A DNA stretch of 64,000 nt from Methylomarinum sp965277025 (lineage in GTDB: Bacteria > Pseudomonadota > Gammaproteobacteria > Methylococcales > Methylomonadaceae): positions 3,472,001 to 3,536,000 of the forward strand of contig OZ255706.1 in the NCBI GenBank assembly GCA_965277025.1, read 5' to 3'. The notes under the pieces were generated by a model. It worked only from the letters and a program-made list of their open reading frames with translations. It did no database searches and had not been told where the DNA came from. Positions 48,370 to 57,630 of the stretch are shown in pieces. Made by a program: the position numbers and the translations under genes. Numbering within the stretch: position 1 is the first letter of the stretch; every line of letters starts with the position of its first letter.

Positions 48370-48505
48370 CAGGAAAATCAGGAAAAATGCAGTTCGGTTT
48401 TTATCATATCAATTCTAAATGTGATTCATTCTCAGTTTAGCTGAAAAAGGACATTACAACAAGAAATTATTTCTCGCCAGCAAGCTGAATATTTGTTTTT
48501 TAACT

Positions 48506-50743
48506 CTATTCATCTGACAGTTTTATCCAACGCAAGCGGTTGGCATTGGTCACGACAGTAACCGAAGACATCGCCATCGCGGCTCCTGCGAACATTGGGC
48601 TGAGTAAAATGCCAAAAAGCGGATACAACGCTCCGGCGGCAACCGGTATGCCGATGGAATTGTAAATAAAAGCGCCAAACAAGTTTTGTTTGATATTTTT
48701 TACCGTCGCTTTGGACAATGCGATAGCGTCGAGCACCTTCAACAACGAACCTTGCATGATGACAATATCGGCGCTTTCAATCGCCACATCCGTTCCTGTG
48801 CCAATAGCGAAGCCGACATTGGCCTGCACCAGCGCCGGCGCATCATTGATACCATCACCAACCATGCCGACAATTTCATCTTGGTCCTGCAATTCCTTGA
48901 CCACTTTAGCTTTGTCTTCGGGCAATACCTGAGCGCGAACTTCTTCAATACCGGCTTGTTTGGCAATCGCTTTTGCTGTGATTTCATTGTCGCCTGTTAC
49001 CATCAGCACACGAATGCCGCGTTGTTTCAAACGCTCAATGGCTTCGGCCGAGTCTTTCTTGATCGGGTCTGAAACAGCGATAATACCCACCACTTTACCA
49101 TCAACTGCCAATAACATGGCTGTCTGGCCTTGCTCTGACAAAGTTTTCAAAACATCCTGACGTGATTGAAAATCAATCCCTTGCTGCGCCATCAACGCTT
49201 CATTTCCAAAATAAACCTGTTTGCCATCGATTTCGGCGCCAATACCGTGTCCGGCAACTGCCTCAAACTTACTGATTTTGCTCAATTCCAGTGATTTCTT
49301 TTTGGCTGAATCCAATATAGCAATTGCCAATGGATGTTCCGAGCCGGTTTCTATGCTGGCAGCCAGTTGCAACACCTCGTTTTGTTTCAAGCCACCATAA
49401 GCCTTGATAGTCGTCACTGTCGGTTTGCCTTCTGTGACCGTGCCGGTTTTATCCAGCACCAGACAGGTCAATTTGTCGGCAATTTGCAAAGCTTCGCCAT
49501 TGCGGATCAATATACCCATCTGCGCCGCACGGCCCACGGCGACCATCACCGAAATCGGCGTCGCCAAACCCAAGGCGCAAGGGCAAGCGATAACCAGTAC
49601 AGTCATCGAGGTGACAAAGGCGTAAGCCAAAGAAGGCTCGGGACCAAAAATCAACCAGATAAAAAAGGTCAATATTGAAATAGCCACCACCACCGGCACG
49701 AATACAGCGGAGATTTTATCAGCCAGCCTGGCGATAGCGGGTTTAGTGCTTTGCGCTTTGCGCACGCTTTCGATGATTTGCGCCAACGCCGTATCCCGAC
49801 CAATACGCGTCGCCTTGAACAAAAACATCCCTTTGACATTCATGGTGCCAGCCACCACTTCGGAACCCACTGTTTTTTCCACCGGCATTGATTCACCAGT
49901 CAACATAGATTCATCCACAGTCGAATGGCCTTCAATCACTTCACCATCCACCGGGATTTTTTCGCCAGGCCGCACCCGAATGGTTTCTCCCAGCCCCACC
50001 TCTTCAATCGGGACATCCATTTCTTCGCCATTACGAATGACCCGAGCCGTTCGTGGTTGCAAACCGATCAATTCACGAATTGCAGCGGAAGTCTGGCCTC
50101 TTGCCTTGGTTTCCAATGCGCTGCCAAAATTGATGAAGGCCAGAATAATCACCGAAGCTTCAAAATAGGCATGCGGAGATAACGATGACATTTGATCGGC
50201 GAAATCGATCAAAATGGTAGAATAAAACCAGGCCGCGCCAGTACCCAAGGCGATCAGGGTATCCATATTGGCCTGACCTAATTTAAAAGACTTGATCGCC
50301 CCCTGAAAAAAGTGCCCACCGGAATAATACAAAATCGCCAGGGTAATCAGCGATACATAGGGCCAAAAAACCTGTCCTGCTTCACTGCCAATTTCCGGCA
50401 GCAATTCCAGGTGGCCGGCAATCATCAATGGAAAACCAAATGCCGCAGCGACTTTGGCTTTTTTCATCAACTGCTGATAGCGCGCCATTTCCTGCTGTTC
50501 TTCTTCAGCCGGATCTTCCAAGCCTTCCATCACGGCGGCATCGTAGCCAGCTTCTTGTACTGCCTGTTTTAACAACTCCGGGTCAACATCACCGGTTACC
50601 GTGGCGGTATGGTCGGCGAAATTAACGTTGACCGTTTCAACGCCTTCCACTTGTTTTATTGCGCCCTCAACCGCACTGACGCAACCGGCGCAGCTCATGC
50701 CTAAAATAGACAGACGGATTTCTGTTTGTGCTTCGTTATTCAT
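48506..50743 (-). CDS. copA: Copper-exporting P1B-type ATPase CopA
   Basis: 745 residues, intact. One N-terminal HMA domain (LGMSCAGCVSAVEGAIKQ), eight predicted helices, TGES actuator (MLTGESMPVEK), CPC ion site (VIACPCALGLATPISVMVA), DKTGTVTEGKPT phosphorylation site, SEHPLA nucleotide site (GSEHPLAIAIL) and VGDGINDAPALVQANVG hinge. It moves Cu(I) from cytoplasm to periplasm. A copZ-like chaperone gene lies 36 bases upstream, forming a copZA operon. This is the surviving copper ATPase after loss of the gene at 25585-28913. Confidence 0.94.
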   Translation of the reverse strand: MNNEAQTEIRLSILGMSCAGCVSAVEGAIKQVEGVETVNVNFADHTATVTGDVDPELLKQAVQEAGYDAAVMEGLEDPAEEEQQEMARYQQLMKKAKVAAAFGFPLMIAGHLELLPEIGSEAGQVFWPYVSLITLAILYYSGGHFFQGAIKSFKLGQANMDTLIALGTGAAWFYSTILIDFADQMSSLSPHAYFEASVIILAFINFGSALETKARGQTSAAIRELIGLQPRTARVIRNGEEMDVPIEEVGLGETIRVRPGEKIPVDGEVIEGHSTVDESMLTGESMPVEKTVGSEVVAGTMNVKGMFLFKATRIGRDTALAQIIESVRKAQSTKPAIARLADKISAVFVPVVVAISILTFFIWLIFGPEPSLAYAFVTSMTVLVIACPCALGLATPISVMVAVGRAAQMGILIRNGEALQIADKLTCLVLDKTGTVTEGKPTVTTIKAYGGLKQNEVLQLAASIETGSEHPLAIAILDSAKKKSLELSKISKFEAVAGHGIGAEIDGKQVYFGNEALMAQQGIDFQSRQDVLKTLSEQGQTAMLLAVDGKVVGIIAVSDPIKKDSAEAIERLKQRGIRVLMVTGDNEITAKAIAKQAGIEEVRAQVLPEDKAKVVKELQDQDEIVGMVGDGINDAPALVQANVGFAIGTGTDVAIESADIVIMQGSLLKVLDAIALSKATVKNIKQNLFGAFIYNSIGIPVAAGALYPLFGILLSPMFAGAAMAMSSVTVVTNANRLRWIKLSDE

Positions 50744-50779
50744 AGCGCTACCACGACAACCCTGATGTTTGAAAATTAT

Positions 50780-50992
50780 TCAATCGGTGATCACATATCC
50801 TGCATCGGTAATGGCCTGTTTAATCGCATCCAGATCAAGCACAGACTCATCAAAGCTTACCTCGACAGTATTCGCCTTATGGTCGGCAGCCACAGAAGTC
50901 ACGCCGGCCAAAGCCGATAATTTTTCTTTGACATTGTTTTCACAACCCCCGCATTTCATGCCGGTCACATTTAAAACCACTGTTTCAGTCAT
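50780..50992 (-). CDS. copZ: Copper chaperone CopZ-like (HMA domain)
   Basis: 70 residues: a single ferredoxin-like HMA domain with the metal motif GMKCGGCENNVKEKL and the C-terminal IKQAITDAGYVI. ATG at 50992 is preceded by AGGAGA. It carries Cu(I) to CopA, the next gene on the strand. Bases 50993-51215 hold the divergent promoters of this operon and the EAL-HDOD gene; no CueR-type operator was recognised. Confidence 0.9.
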   Translation of the reverse strand: MTETVVLNVTGMKCGGCENNVKEKLSALAGVTSVAADHKANTVEVSFDESVLDLDAIKQAITDAGYVITD

Positions 50993-51215
50993 TGTTTTTT
51001 CTCCTGTTGATATTTAAAACTAATGGGATTTTTCAAAAAATACTAAACTCTAATACAAAAATGTACTTAATCCCTGCTCTATCGTTTATGTAAGCTGATT
51101 TCAACAATCGTTTCTGTATAGCCAGTCCTTATTTCAAGCAATTTTTTGAGTTTTCCTATTGTGTTATCACGCATCATAGAGCAACATAAGGACAAGAGTA
51201 AATAGAAAAATTCCT

Positions 51216-52536
51216 ATGGACAATTTTCTTATCGGTCGTCAACAAATATTGGATAAAAACCTGAATACCGTTGCCTATGAAATTTTGTTTCGTGGTGCGG
51301 AATTTGACGTTTCCAAACCGAAGGAAGCCTATTCGGCAACCAACCAGGTTCTTGCTGATATTTTACTTGAAATTGGTTTGCAGAATATAACCGGCAATAC
51401 CAAGGCATTTATTAATTTTACCGAACAACATTTGCTCGATAAAACGCCGCTGAATTTACCTAAAGAACGCATCGTCGTCGAAGTATTGGAAAATGTTTCG
51501 GTCACCCCGCAATTAATTCAAACGCTTACAGAATTATCAGAAAAAGGCTTCACCATTGCATTAGATGACTTTATTTTGACGCCGGAATGGCAACCGCTGT
51601 TAAAAATAACAGATATCATCAAGCTGGATATCTTGCAAATGCCCATGGCGCAAACACTGGAACTGATCGAGCAATTAAAACCTTATAATCTGACCCTGCT
51701 GGCAGAAAAAGTGGAAACACGGGAAGAGTTTCAAATATTGTTGGACGCCGGCTGCGAGCTTTTTCAAGGTTATTTTTTCAACAAGCCGGAAACGATAAAA
51801 TCTCAACGACAAAATATCAATAAAACTGCGATGATGGATCTACTCAGTGCCGTCAACCAAACCGACATTAGTTTTGATGAGCTCGGCCATATTATTGGCC
51901 AGGATCCGCATTTAACCATTAAACTACTCAACTATATCAACTCGGCTTTTTTTCCCTTCCCCAACCAATTGATAGTATTCCCCACGCTATCTCTTTATTA
52001 GGCATCACCGAACTGAAACGCTGGATAAACATTTTGACTCTGGCCTCGTTATCCGACAAACCGGTGGCAATCTTACAAAATCTATTGGTCAGGGCAAGAA
52101 TGTGTGAATTATTCGCCGAAAAAATGGCCTTGGATAGTGACGAATTATTTCTCATTGGATTATTGTCCGGCATCGATGGTTTGCTGGATACTGAATTGCA
52201 AGAAATACTGATGCAGCTCCCTTTAGCAGGCTGTTGAAAAACTGAATTTAGCCACTAGAACAACACAATATATAGTGGTATAAGATAAACAAAACACAAA
52301 ATGTAGTGTTCAAATTTTCATTTTTTGTAAAAATCAACAGCCTGTTAGATGAAAAAATCATTGACGCCATCTTATATAAAACCGGAGAGGCTGGTAGAAT
52401 TCTGGATATCATCCGCCGCTATGAAAGATGGGACGTTCCGGCCTACGAGCTGGAGCAATGGTTGCCGATGGGAATCACCCAGTTTTATTTACAAAGTATC
52501 GAATGGAGTAATCAAGTTCTTAATCATGCACACTAA
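51216..52536 (+). pseudogene. EAL-HDOD (YuxH-type) signalling protein, frameshifted and split by a MITE
   Basis: The N-terminal EAL domain is degenerate (YEILFRG in place of EAL, VVEVLENV, ALDDFI, EKVETREEF, LFQGYFFNKPE), as in non-catalytic YuxH proteins. The HDOD domain begins ISFDELGHIIGQDPHLTIKLLNYINSAFF. Near 51968 one A is missing (CAATTG, expected CAAATTG), shifting the frame; the correct continuation is DSIPHAISLLGITELKRWINILTLASL. A 118-bp MITE then cuts the gene at 52227; the C-terminus (LDEKIIDAILYKTGEAGRIL...) resumes after it and ends at 52536. Confidence 0.88.
52227..52344. mobile_element. 118-bp MITE with the ends of the resident IS5-type element
   Basis: Bounded by CAGGCTGTTGA and TCAACAGCCTG, the exact ends of the 1,386-bp elements at 7601 and 24131, with a 4-bp duplication TTAG at 52223-52226 and 52345-52348. 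The interior is A+T-rich and encodes nothing. The left end also shares the AAAAAC that follows in the full element. It can only move using the transposase of the full copies. Confidence 0.88.
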
Positions 52537-52537
52537 T

Positions 52538-52981
52538 ATGAAAAAATTAACACACTATTTAACCCTGCTTTTTTTACTTTTATTTTCCACTTTGGTTTTA
52601 GCGACCGAACTGGAAAATTTAACTGTTGAACAAGTAGAAGCCCTGCAAAAACAAGGCAAGGCTTTAATCATCGATGTCCGCACGCCTGAAGAATGGCGTC
52701 AGACAGGCGTTATTCCTGGCAGCAAGCCATTACAGTTTTTTGATAAAGACGGCAATGCCCAAACTCAAACCTGGCTCAGTCAATTCGATAAACTGCGTAA
52801 ATCACCAGACCAACCGGTGGTATTGGTTTGCCGCTCTGGACACAGGAGTGGTCTGGTAGGTAATTTTCTAACCAAGAAATTAGGCTTAAAAAACATCAAC
52901 CATTTGTCAACCGGCATTAAATCCTGGATAAAATCCGGAAAACCTCTTGAGCCTGTCTGTTCAGATAAAAGCAGTTGTTAA
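52538..52981 (+). CDS. Exported rhodanese-like protein
   Basis: 147 residues. Signal peptide (TLLFLLLFSTLVLA), then LTVEQVEALQKQGKALIIDVRTPEEWRQTGVIPGS and the active-site loop VCRSGHRSG with the persulfide-forming cysteine, and the C-terminal LSTGIKSWIKSGKPLEPVC. Rhodaneses transfer sulfur; periplasmic versions are poorly characterised. ATG at 52538 lies two bases after the end of the broken EAL-HDOD gene, and hflD starts two bases after its stop. Confidence 0.87.
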   Translation: MKKLTHYLTLLFLLLFSTLVLATELENLTVEQVEALQKQGKALIIDVRTPEEWRQTGVIPGSKPLQFFDKDGNAQTQTWLSQFDKLRKSPDQPVVLVCRSGHRSGLVGNFLTKKLGLKNINHLSTGIKSWIKSGKPLEPVCSDKSSC

Positions 52982-52982
52982 T

Positions 52983-53606
52983 ATGGCCTACAAAAGCCTG
53001 ACCAACCAGACTATTGCGTTAGCCGGTATCGCCCAGGCTTGCGCTTTGGTGAATGATATAGCAACCACTGGACGCGCCGACAATGACGCGCTTGAAGCCA
53101 GTATAAACAGTATTTTACAAACAGATCCGGAATCGGTACTGGCCGTTTATGGGGGTCTGGAAGGAGTCAAACGTGGACTGACCGTTTTAGAGCAGCAACT
53201 AACCGGGCAAAGAACGGCCAATCCACGGGAAGCCCGCTATGCCGCCTCGTTGATTATTCTGGAAAAGCAATTGTCCAACCGCCCGGAAATGCTGAAAACC
53301 ATTGCTGATGGCATCAACAAGGCACAATCACAAGCCGAACATTTCGGCTTGCTGCATGAAAATGTACTCGCTAATTTAGGTGATTTATACCACCGCACGA
53401 TCAGCACCATCCCGCTCCGCATCATGGTCGATGGCGAGCCACAATATCTATCCAATCAGACTAACGTCAACAAAATTCGCGCTTTGCTATTGGCAGGAAT
53501 TCGTTCGGCCATGTTATGGCGTCAATGCGGAGGTGCGCGTTGGAAGCTTTTATTGTTCAGAAAAAAATATCAGGACGAAGTCATTTTCCTGCTTTCCCAA
53601 CTTTAG
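52983..53606 (+). CDS. hflD: High-frequency lysogenization protein HflD homologue
   Basis: 208 residues. TNQTIALAGIAQACALVNDIA at the N-terminus and YQDEVIFLLSQL at the C-terminus are characteristic of HflD. The family is largely confined to gammaproteobacteria and in E. coli is membrane-associated and modulates phage lambda CII. It normally neighbours mnmA and purB, neither of which is present here. The stop codon is TAG, showing that TAG is used as a normal stop in this genome. Confidence 0.88.
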   Translation: MAYKSLTNQTIALAGIAQACALVNDIATTGRADNDALEASINSILQTDPESVLAVYGGLEGVKRGLTVLEQQLTGQRTANPREARYAASLIILEKQLSNRPEMLKTIADGINKAQSQAEHFGLLHENVLANLGDLYHRTISTIPLRIMVDGEPQYLSNQTNVNKIRALLLAGIRSAMLWRQCGGARWKLLLFRKKYQDEVIFLLSQL

Positions 53607-53617
53607 CCTGAAGCAAC

Positions 53618-54544
53618 ATGCCATCTCTGATTGAAGCTAAAAACCTGAGTCGCTTTTATGGCGACCATTGCGCCGTCAATGACGTCAGCTTCACCCTTGC
53701 CAAAGGCGAAATTCTGGGGTTTCTGGGTAAAAACGGTGCGGGCAAAACCACCACGATGCAAATGCTTTGCGGCTGCTTGGCCCCCAGTTCCGGGCAGATT
53801 CTAATCAATGGCGTCGATCTTCTTGATCAACCTCAAGAAGCTAAATTATTTCTGGGGTATTTACCGGACACCCCGCCTCTTTACAAAGAACTGACAGTAA
53901 CTGAATTTCTGGATTATTGCGCCAGACTGCACCGCCTTGCTGACTCGAAAATCACGCAGGCAGTCGACAAAGCGCTTGAACGCTGTGGACTTACAAACGT
54001 GCGTCATCGTCTGATCGGCCAGTTATCCAAGGGCTATCAACAACGAGTCGGCATTGCCCAAGCCATTCTACATGAACCGGATATTATCGTTCTGGATGAA
54101 CCGACTGTTGGCCTCGATCCATTACAAATGCAGGAAATCCGGCAACTGATAAAACAGTTAGGCACTGAACATGGGATTATTCTTTCTACTCACATCCTTT
54201 CTGAAGTGCAACAATCCTGTACCCATGTACAGATTATCGACCAAGGGCTGCTGATTCTCAAAGAAACCATTGCCGGCTTGAACCAGCGCATGAGCAGCGA
54301 GCGCATTCGGCTCGTCACCCGAACCCCTGTCGACCAGGAAAAACTACTTGCACTGGATGGCGTTACCAATATAGAAACCTTGTCTCCGTGTGAATATATT
54401 GTCCATTTCCATAATAAAACATCGATTACCGACCCACTGGCAGCCGTTATTCTGGAAAACCACTGGGGCATTGAAGAAATCAGCCGTTTAAAAGTTTCCA
54501 TGGAAGAAATTTTCATTCACCTGACCCAACCCTTCTCGCCATGA
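53618..54544 (+). CDS. ABC transporter ATP-binding protein (GldA/CcmA-like)
   Basis: 308 residues. Walker A GFLGKNGAGKTTTMQ, signature LSKGYQQRVGIAQAI, Walker B IIVLDEPTVGLDP, H-loop LSTHILSEV. Overlaps the next gene as ATGA. With the two following genes it forms a GldA-GldF-GldG type exporter; in non-gliding bacteria the substrate is unknown. Confidence 0.9.
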   Translation: MPSLIEAKNLSRFYGDHCAVNDVSFTLAKGEILGFLGKNGAGKTTTMQMLCGCLAPSSGQILINGVDLLDQPQEAKLFLGYLPDTPPLYKELTVTEFLDYCARLHRLADSKITQAVDKALERCGLTNVRHRLIGQLSKGYQQRVGIAQAILHEPDIIVLDEPTVGLDPLQMQEIRQLIKQLGTEHGIILSTHILSEVQQSCTHVQIIDQGLLILKETIAGLNQRMSSERIRLVTRTPVDQEKLLALDGVTNIETLSPCEYIVHFHNKTSITDPLAAVILENHWGIEEISRLKVSMEEIFIHLTQPFSP

Positions 54545-55293
54545 TTTTAACCATTGCCCGCCGCGAATTTCAGTCATTGTTCTTATCTCCACTGGCCTGG
54601 TCTATTTTAGCTGTTTTGCAATTCATACTGGCCTATCTTTTCATGACCCAGATTGAAACCTTCATCAGTTTTCAATCCCGTCTGGCGCAAATCAGCCATG
54701 CGCCCGGCATTACCGATATTATTGCCGCGCCATTGTTCAGCAATGCCGCAGTCATCATGCTATTAGTTACCCCACTGCTGACCATGCGGCTGATCAGCGA
54801 GGAACGACGCAACAAAACCTTGACCTTATTATTGGCCTCTCCTGTTTCAACAACAGAAATTGTCCTGGGTAAATATTTGGCAATTGTTGGGCTGCAGACT
54901 TGTATTGTCCTGATGACTGCACTGATGTCTTTAACATTATTGTTAGGTGGTGAGGTGGATTTTGGCAAATGGTTTTGTAACCTGCTTGGCTTATCGCTGT
55001 TAACTGCCGCCTTCACCGCATTAGGATTATATCTCTCCAGTATCGCCAGCCATCCGACCATCGCCGCCATCGGCAGTTTTGGTTTGTTGCTGTTATTATG
55101 GATCATCGACTGGAAAGCCGGCTTGAAAAGTCAAAGTAGTGACATTCTGGAATACCTGTCTTTATTACGCCATGTCCAGAATCTGCAAACCGGCTTGCTG
55201 GATAGCCAGGATGTCGCCTACTTTTTACTCTTCAGCGCCACTTTTCTAATCCTCAGCATTTTCCATCTGGAATCTGACCGGCTGCAAAAATGA
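54541..55293 (+). CDS. ABC-2 type permease (GldF-like)
   Basis: 250 residues, six hydrophobic helices. ARREFQSLFLSPLAWSILAV and MRLISEERRNKTLTLLLASPVSTTEIVLGKY are the ABC-2 permease hallmarks. Start and stop both overlap neighbours by 4 bases (ATGA), so the three genes are translated together. Confidence 0.9.
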   Translation: MILTIARREFQSLFLSPLAWSILAVLQFILAYLFMTQIETFISFQSRLAQISHAPGITDIIAAPLFSNAAVIMLLVTPLLTMRLISEERRNKTLTLLLASPVSTTEIVLGKYLAIVGLQTCIVLMTALMSLTLLLGGEVDFGKWFCNLLGLSLLTAAFTALGLYLSSIASHPTIAAIGSFGLLLLLWIIDWKAGLKSQSSDILEYLSLLRHVQNLQTGLLDSQDVAYFLLFSATFLILSIFHLESDRLQK

Positions 55294-56630
55294 AAATCAC
55301 CCCCCATATTCATCGTAAATTATGGTTCATCAGCATGGCAAAAACCGGCCTGGTGATTTTGATACTAATTTTGTCAGCCTGGCTGACCAGTCGCTACCAT
55401 GTTCAGTGGGATTTGACAGCCAATCGCAATAACAGCTTATCGGCCACCTCGATCAAAATTCTGGAAAAACTACCTGGCCCGGTTTTAATCCGGGTTTTAG
55501 TACACGATGCCACCTTACGGCAACAAATCGCCGATCTGTTAGCCCGCTATCAGCGTCACAAAGCCGATATATCCATCGAATATACAGACCCTGAAAAATC
55601 ACCCACATTAAGTCAAAAATACCACATTGGCTCATCGGGTGCAGTCATTGTCGAATACCAGGAAAATTATGAAAAAATTCATTACATGGATGAAAACAGT
55701 TTGAGTAACGCCCTGTTACAACTGGCCAACAACCAGACCGTCTGGATCAGTTTTCTGACAGGACACGGGGAACGCTCTTTAATGGGTTCGGCAAATTTCG
55801 ATTTAGGGCTGTTTGGTGAAGCGCTGCAAAAACGCAAAATACACCCTCAATCACTCAACCTCACAAAAGTCTCAGCCATACCGGATAACTCTTCTTTATT
55901 GGTACTGACAGAACCACGCGTAGCGTTACTTGATAAGGAAATCCACCTGATTAAACAGTATCTTGACCAGGGCGGTAATTTATTGTTATTGACAGAGCCT
56001 GACAGCGACTGGCTGACAGCAGTTTTGCAATCGCTTGCTATCGAAAAACTGCCAGGGCAAATTGCCAGCACACAATCAGGGCTTTACGGTATCGAAAACC
56101 CCAGTTTTCTTTTGCTCAACGAATATCCACATCACCCTGTTACCGCTGGATTTCATGAAATCACCCTGTTTCCAAGTGCAGCTGCGCTACAAAATATTCA
56201 GAGTAGTGAATATCAAGTCCGCCCCCTGCTATACAGTAGTGATCAATCCTGGACAGAAACAGGGCCTCTCGATGCTGACAGCCAATTCGATGCCGACAGT
56301 CTTGAAAGAACAGGGCCTTTGCCATTCGCATTCAGCTTGACCCGTGACCGACATAAACAGTCTCAGCGCATTATTGTCATAGGCGATGGCGACTTTCTTT
56401 CCAATGCTTACCTCAACAATGTCGGAAATTTGGAACTGGGCTTACGCATCATCCATTGGCTGACCCATAATGACCAGTTTATCGATATCCCGCCTCGTGA
56501 TACTGTCGGAAAAACCTTACACTTAAGTGACATGACCCTAGGTCTGCTGGGTACCTTTTTTCTGCTGATCCTTCCAGCCACGTTATTTCTGGTTGGTTTT
56601 ATCATTTGGCGGCGACGTAAAAAATATTAA
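55290..56630 (+). CDS. GldG-like auxiliary membrane protein of the ABC-2 exporter
   Basis: 446 residues. One N-terminal helix, WDLTANRNNSLSATSIKIL, a long extracytoplasmic ABC_transp_aux domain (VWISFLTGHGERSLMG, IVIGDGDFLSN), and one C-terminal helix before the basic tail RRRKKY. Matches GldG-type subunits in position and layout. Function probably substrate handling on the outer face. Confidence 0.85.
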   Translation: MKITPHIHRKLWFISMAKTGLVILILILSAWLTSRYHVQWDLTANRNNSLSATSIKILEKLPGPVLIRVLVHDATLRQQIADLLARYQRHKADISIEYTDPEKSPTLSQKYHIGSSGAVIVEYQENYEKIHYMDENSLSNALLQLANNQTVWISFLTGHGERSLMGSANFDLGLFGEALQKRKIHPQSLNLTKVSAIPDNSSLLVLTEPRVALLDKEIHLIKQYLDQGGNLLLLTEPDSDWLTAVLQSLAIEKLPGQIASTQSGLYGIENPSFLLLNEYPHHPVTAGFHEITLFPSAAALQNIQSSEYQVRPLLYSSDQSWTETGPLDADSQFDADSLERTGPLPFAFSLTRDRHKQSQRIIVIGDGDFLSNAYLNNVGNLELGLRIIHWLTHNDQFIDIPPRDTVGKTLHLSDMTLGLLGTFFLLILPATLFLVGFIIWRRRKKY

Positions 56631-56702
56631 GCAAGTATCTTTCTTTACTGAAAGAAATAGTGCAGAATCAATCAACAGCATATTAAAGATGGTGTTCTAT
56701 TC

Positions 56703-57518
56703 ATGCCTGAATTACCCGAAGTGGAAACCACTTGCCGCGGTATTCGCCCGCACATTGTCGATCGGCGCATCGAAAAGGTTATTGTTCGACAAAAAAAACT
56801 ACGCTGGCCTGTTCCAGACAATCTGACTCACTATCTGCTAGAGCAACCTATAACAGCCGTATCCAGACGAGGTAAATATTTATTACTTACCTGCCCTAAT
56901 GGAACAATAATTGTGCATTTGGGCATGTCGGGCAGCTTACGCATCGTCGATAAACAAACTGAAGCCGGCAAACACGATCATATTGATTTTGTGTTCGACC
57001 ACGACAAAATACTCCGCTTTAATGACCCGAGAAAATTTGGCGCTGTTTTATGGGCCATAGATCCAGTCGAACGGCACCCGTTGTTAGCCAAACTCGGCCC
57101 TGAGCCGCTTTCCAGCGCATTTACCGGACAATATCTCCATCAACACGCCTTGAAGCGAAAAATAGCGGTAAAAAACTTCATTATGAACAGCGCCATTGTC
57201 GTTGGGGTTGGCAACATCTACGCCAGTGAAGCACTTTTTTTAGCCGGCATCCACTCCAACCGGAAAGCCGGCCAAATTTCCCTTAAACGTTACCAACAAT
57301 TAACTGACAGCATCAAAACGGTTCTCAGCCAAGCCATCAGCATGGGAGGTACAACACTCAAAGATTTTGTCAACGAACAAGGAAAACCCGGTTATTTTCA
57401 ACAGTCACTTAATGTTTATGGACGTATCAAACAACCTTGCCCTGTTTGTAAAACCCCGATTCAAGCGATAAAAATTGGCCAGCGCAGTAGTTATTTCTGT
57501 CCTCACTGCCAAAAATGA
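56703..57518 (+). CDS. mutM: Formamidopyrimidine-DNA glycosylase (MutM/Fpg)
   Basis: 271 residues, normal length. PELPEVETTCRGI provides the catalytic N-terminal proline and Glu; HLGMSGSLRI, VGVGNIYASEALF (H2TH) and the C-terminal zinc finger CPVCKTPIQ...YFCPHCQK follow. It removes 8-oxoguanine and opened purines from DNA. All key residues are present. Separate from the ABC genes by 72 bases. Confidence 0.95.
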   Translation: MPELPEVETTCRGIRPHIVDRRIEKVIVRQKKLRWPVPDNLTHYLLEQPITAVSRRGKYLLLTCPNGTIIVHLGMSGSLRIVDKQTEAGKHDHIDFVFDHDKILRFNDPRKFGAVLWAIDPVERHPLLAKLGPEPLSSAFTGQYLHQHALKRKIAVKNFIMNSAIVVGVGNIYASEALFLAGIHSNRKAGQISLKRYQQLTDSIKTVLSQAISMGGTTLKDFVNEQGKPGYFQQSLNVYGRIKQPCPVCKTPIQAIKIGQRSSYFCPHCQK

Positions 57519-57572
57519 ACATCAGATGAAAAAGTTTAAAAAAAAATCAAAAAAGTTGAACTTCCTGTCAAA

Positions 57573-57599
57573 TTAGCACTCGTAAGAGCAGAGTGCTAA
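57573..57599. promoter_or_regulatory. CIRCE element (HrcA operator) upstream of rpoH
   Basis: TTAGCACTC (57573-57581), nine-base spacer GTAAGAGCA, GAGTGCTAA (57591-57599). This equals the CIRCE consensus, TTAGCACTC-N9-GAGTGCTAA, at every position. It is 31 bases before the rpoH ATG. HrcA, the heat-shock repressor, binds this operator. A possible -35 box TTGAAC lies at 57556-57561. Confidence 0.92.
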
Positions 57600-57630
57600 T
57601 AATACAAAAAAAATATCAACGGAGGCAATT

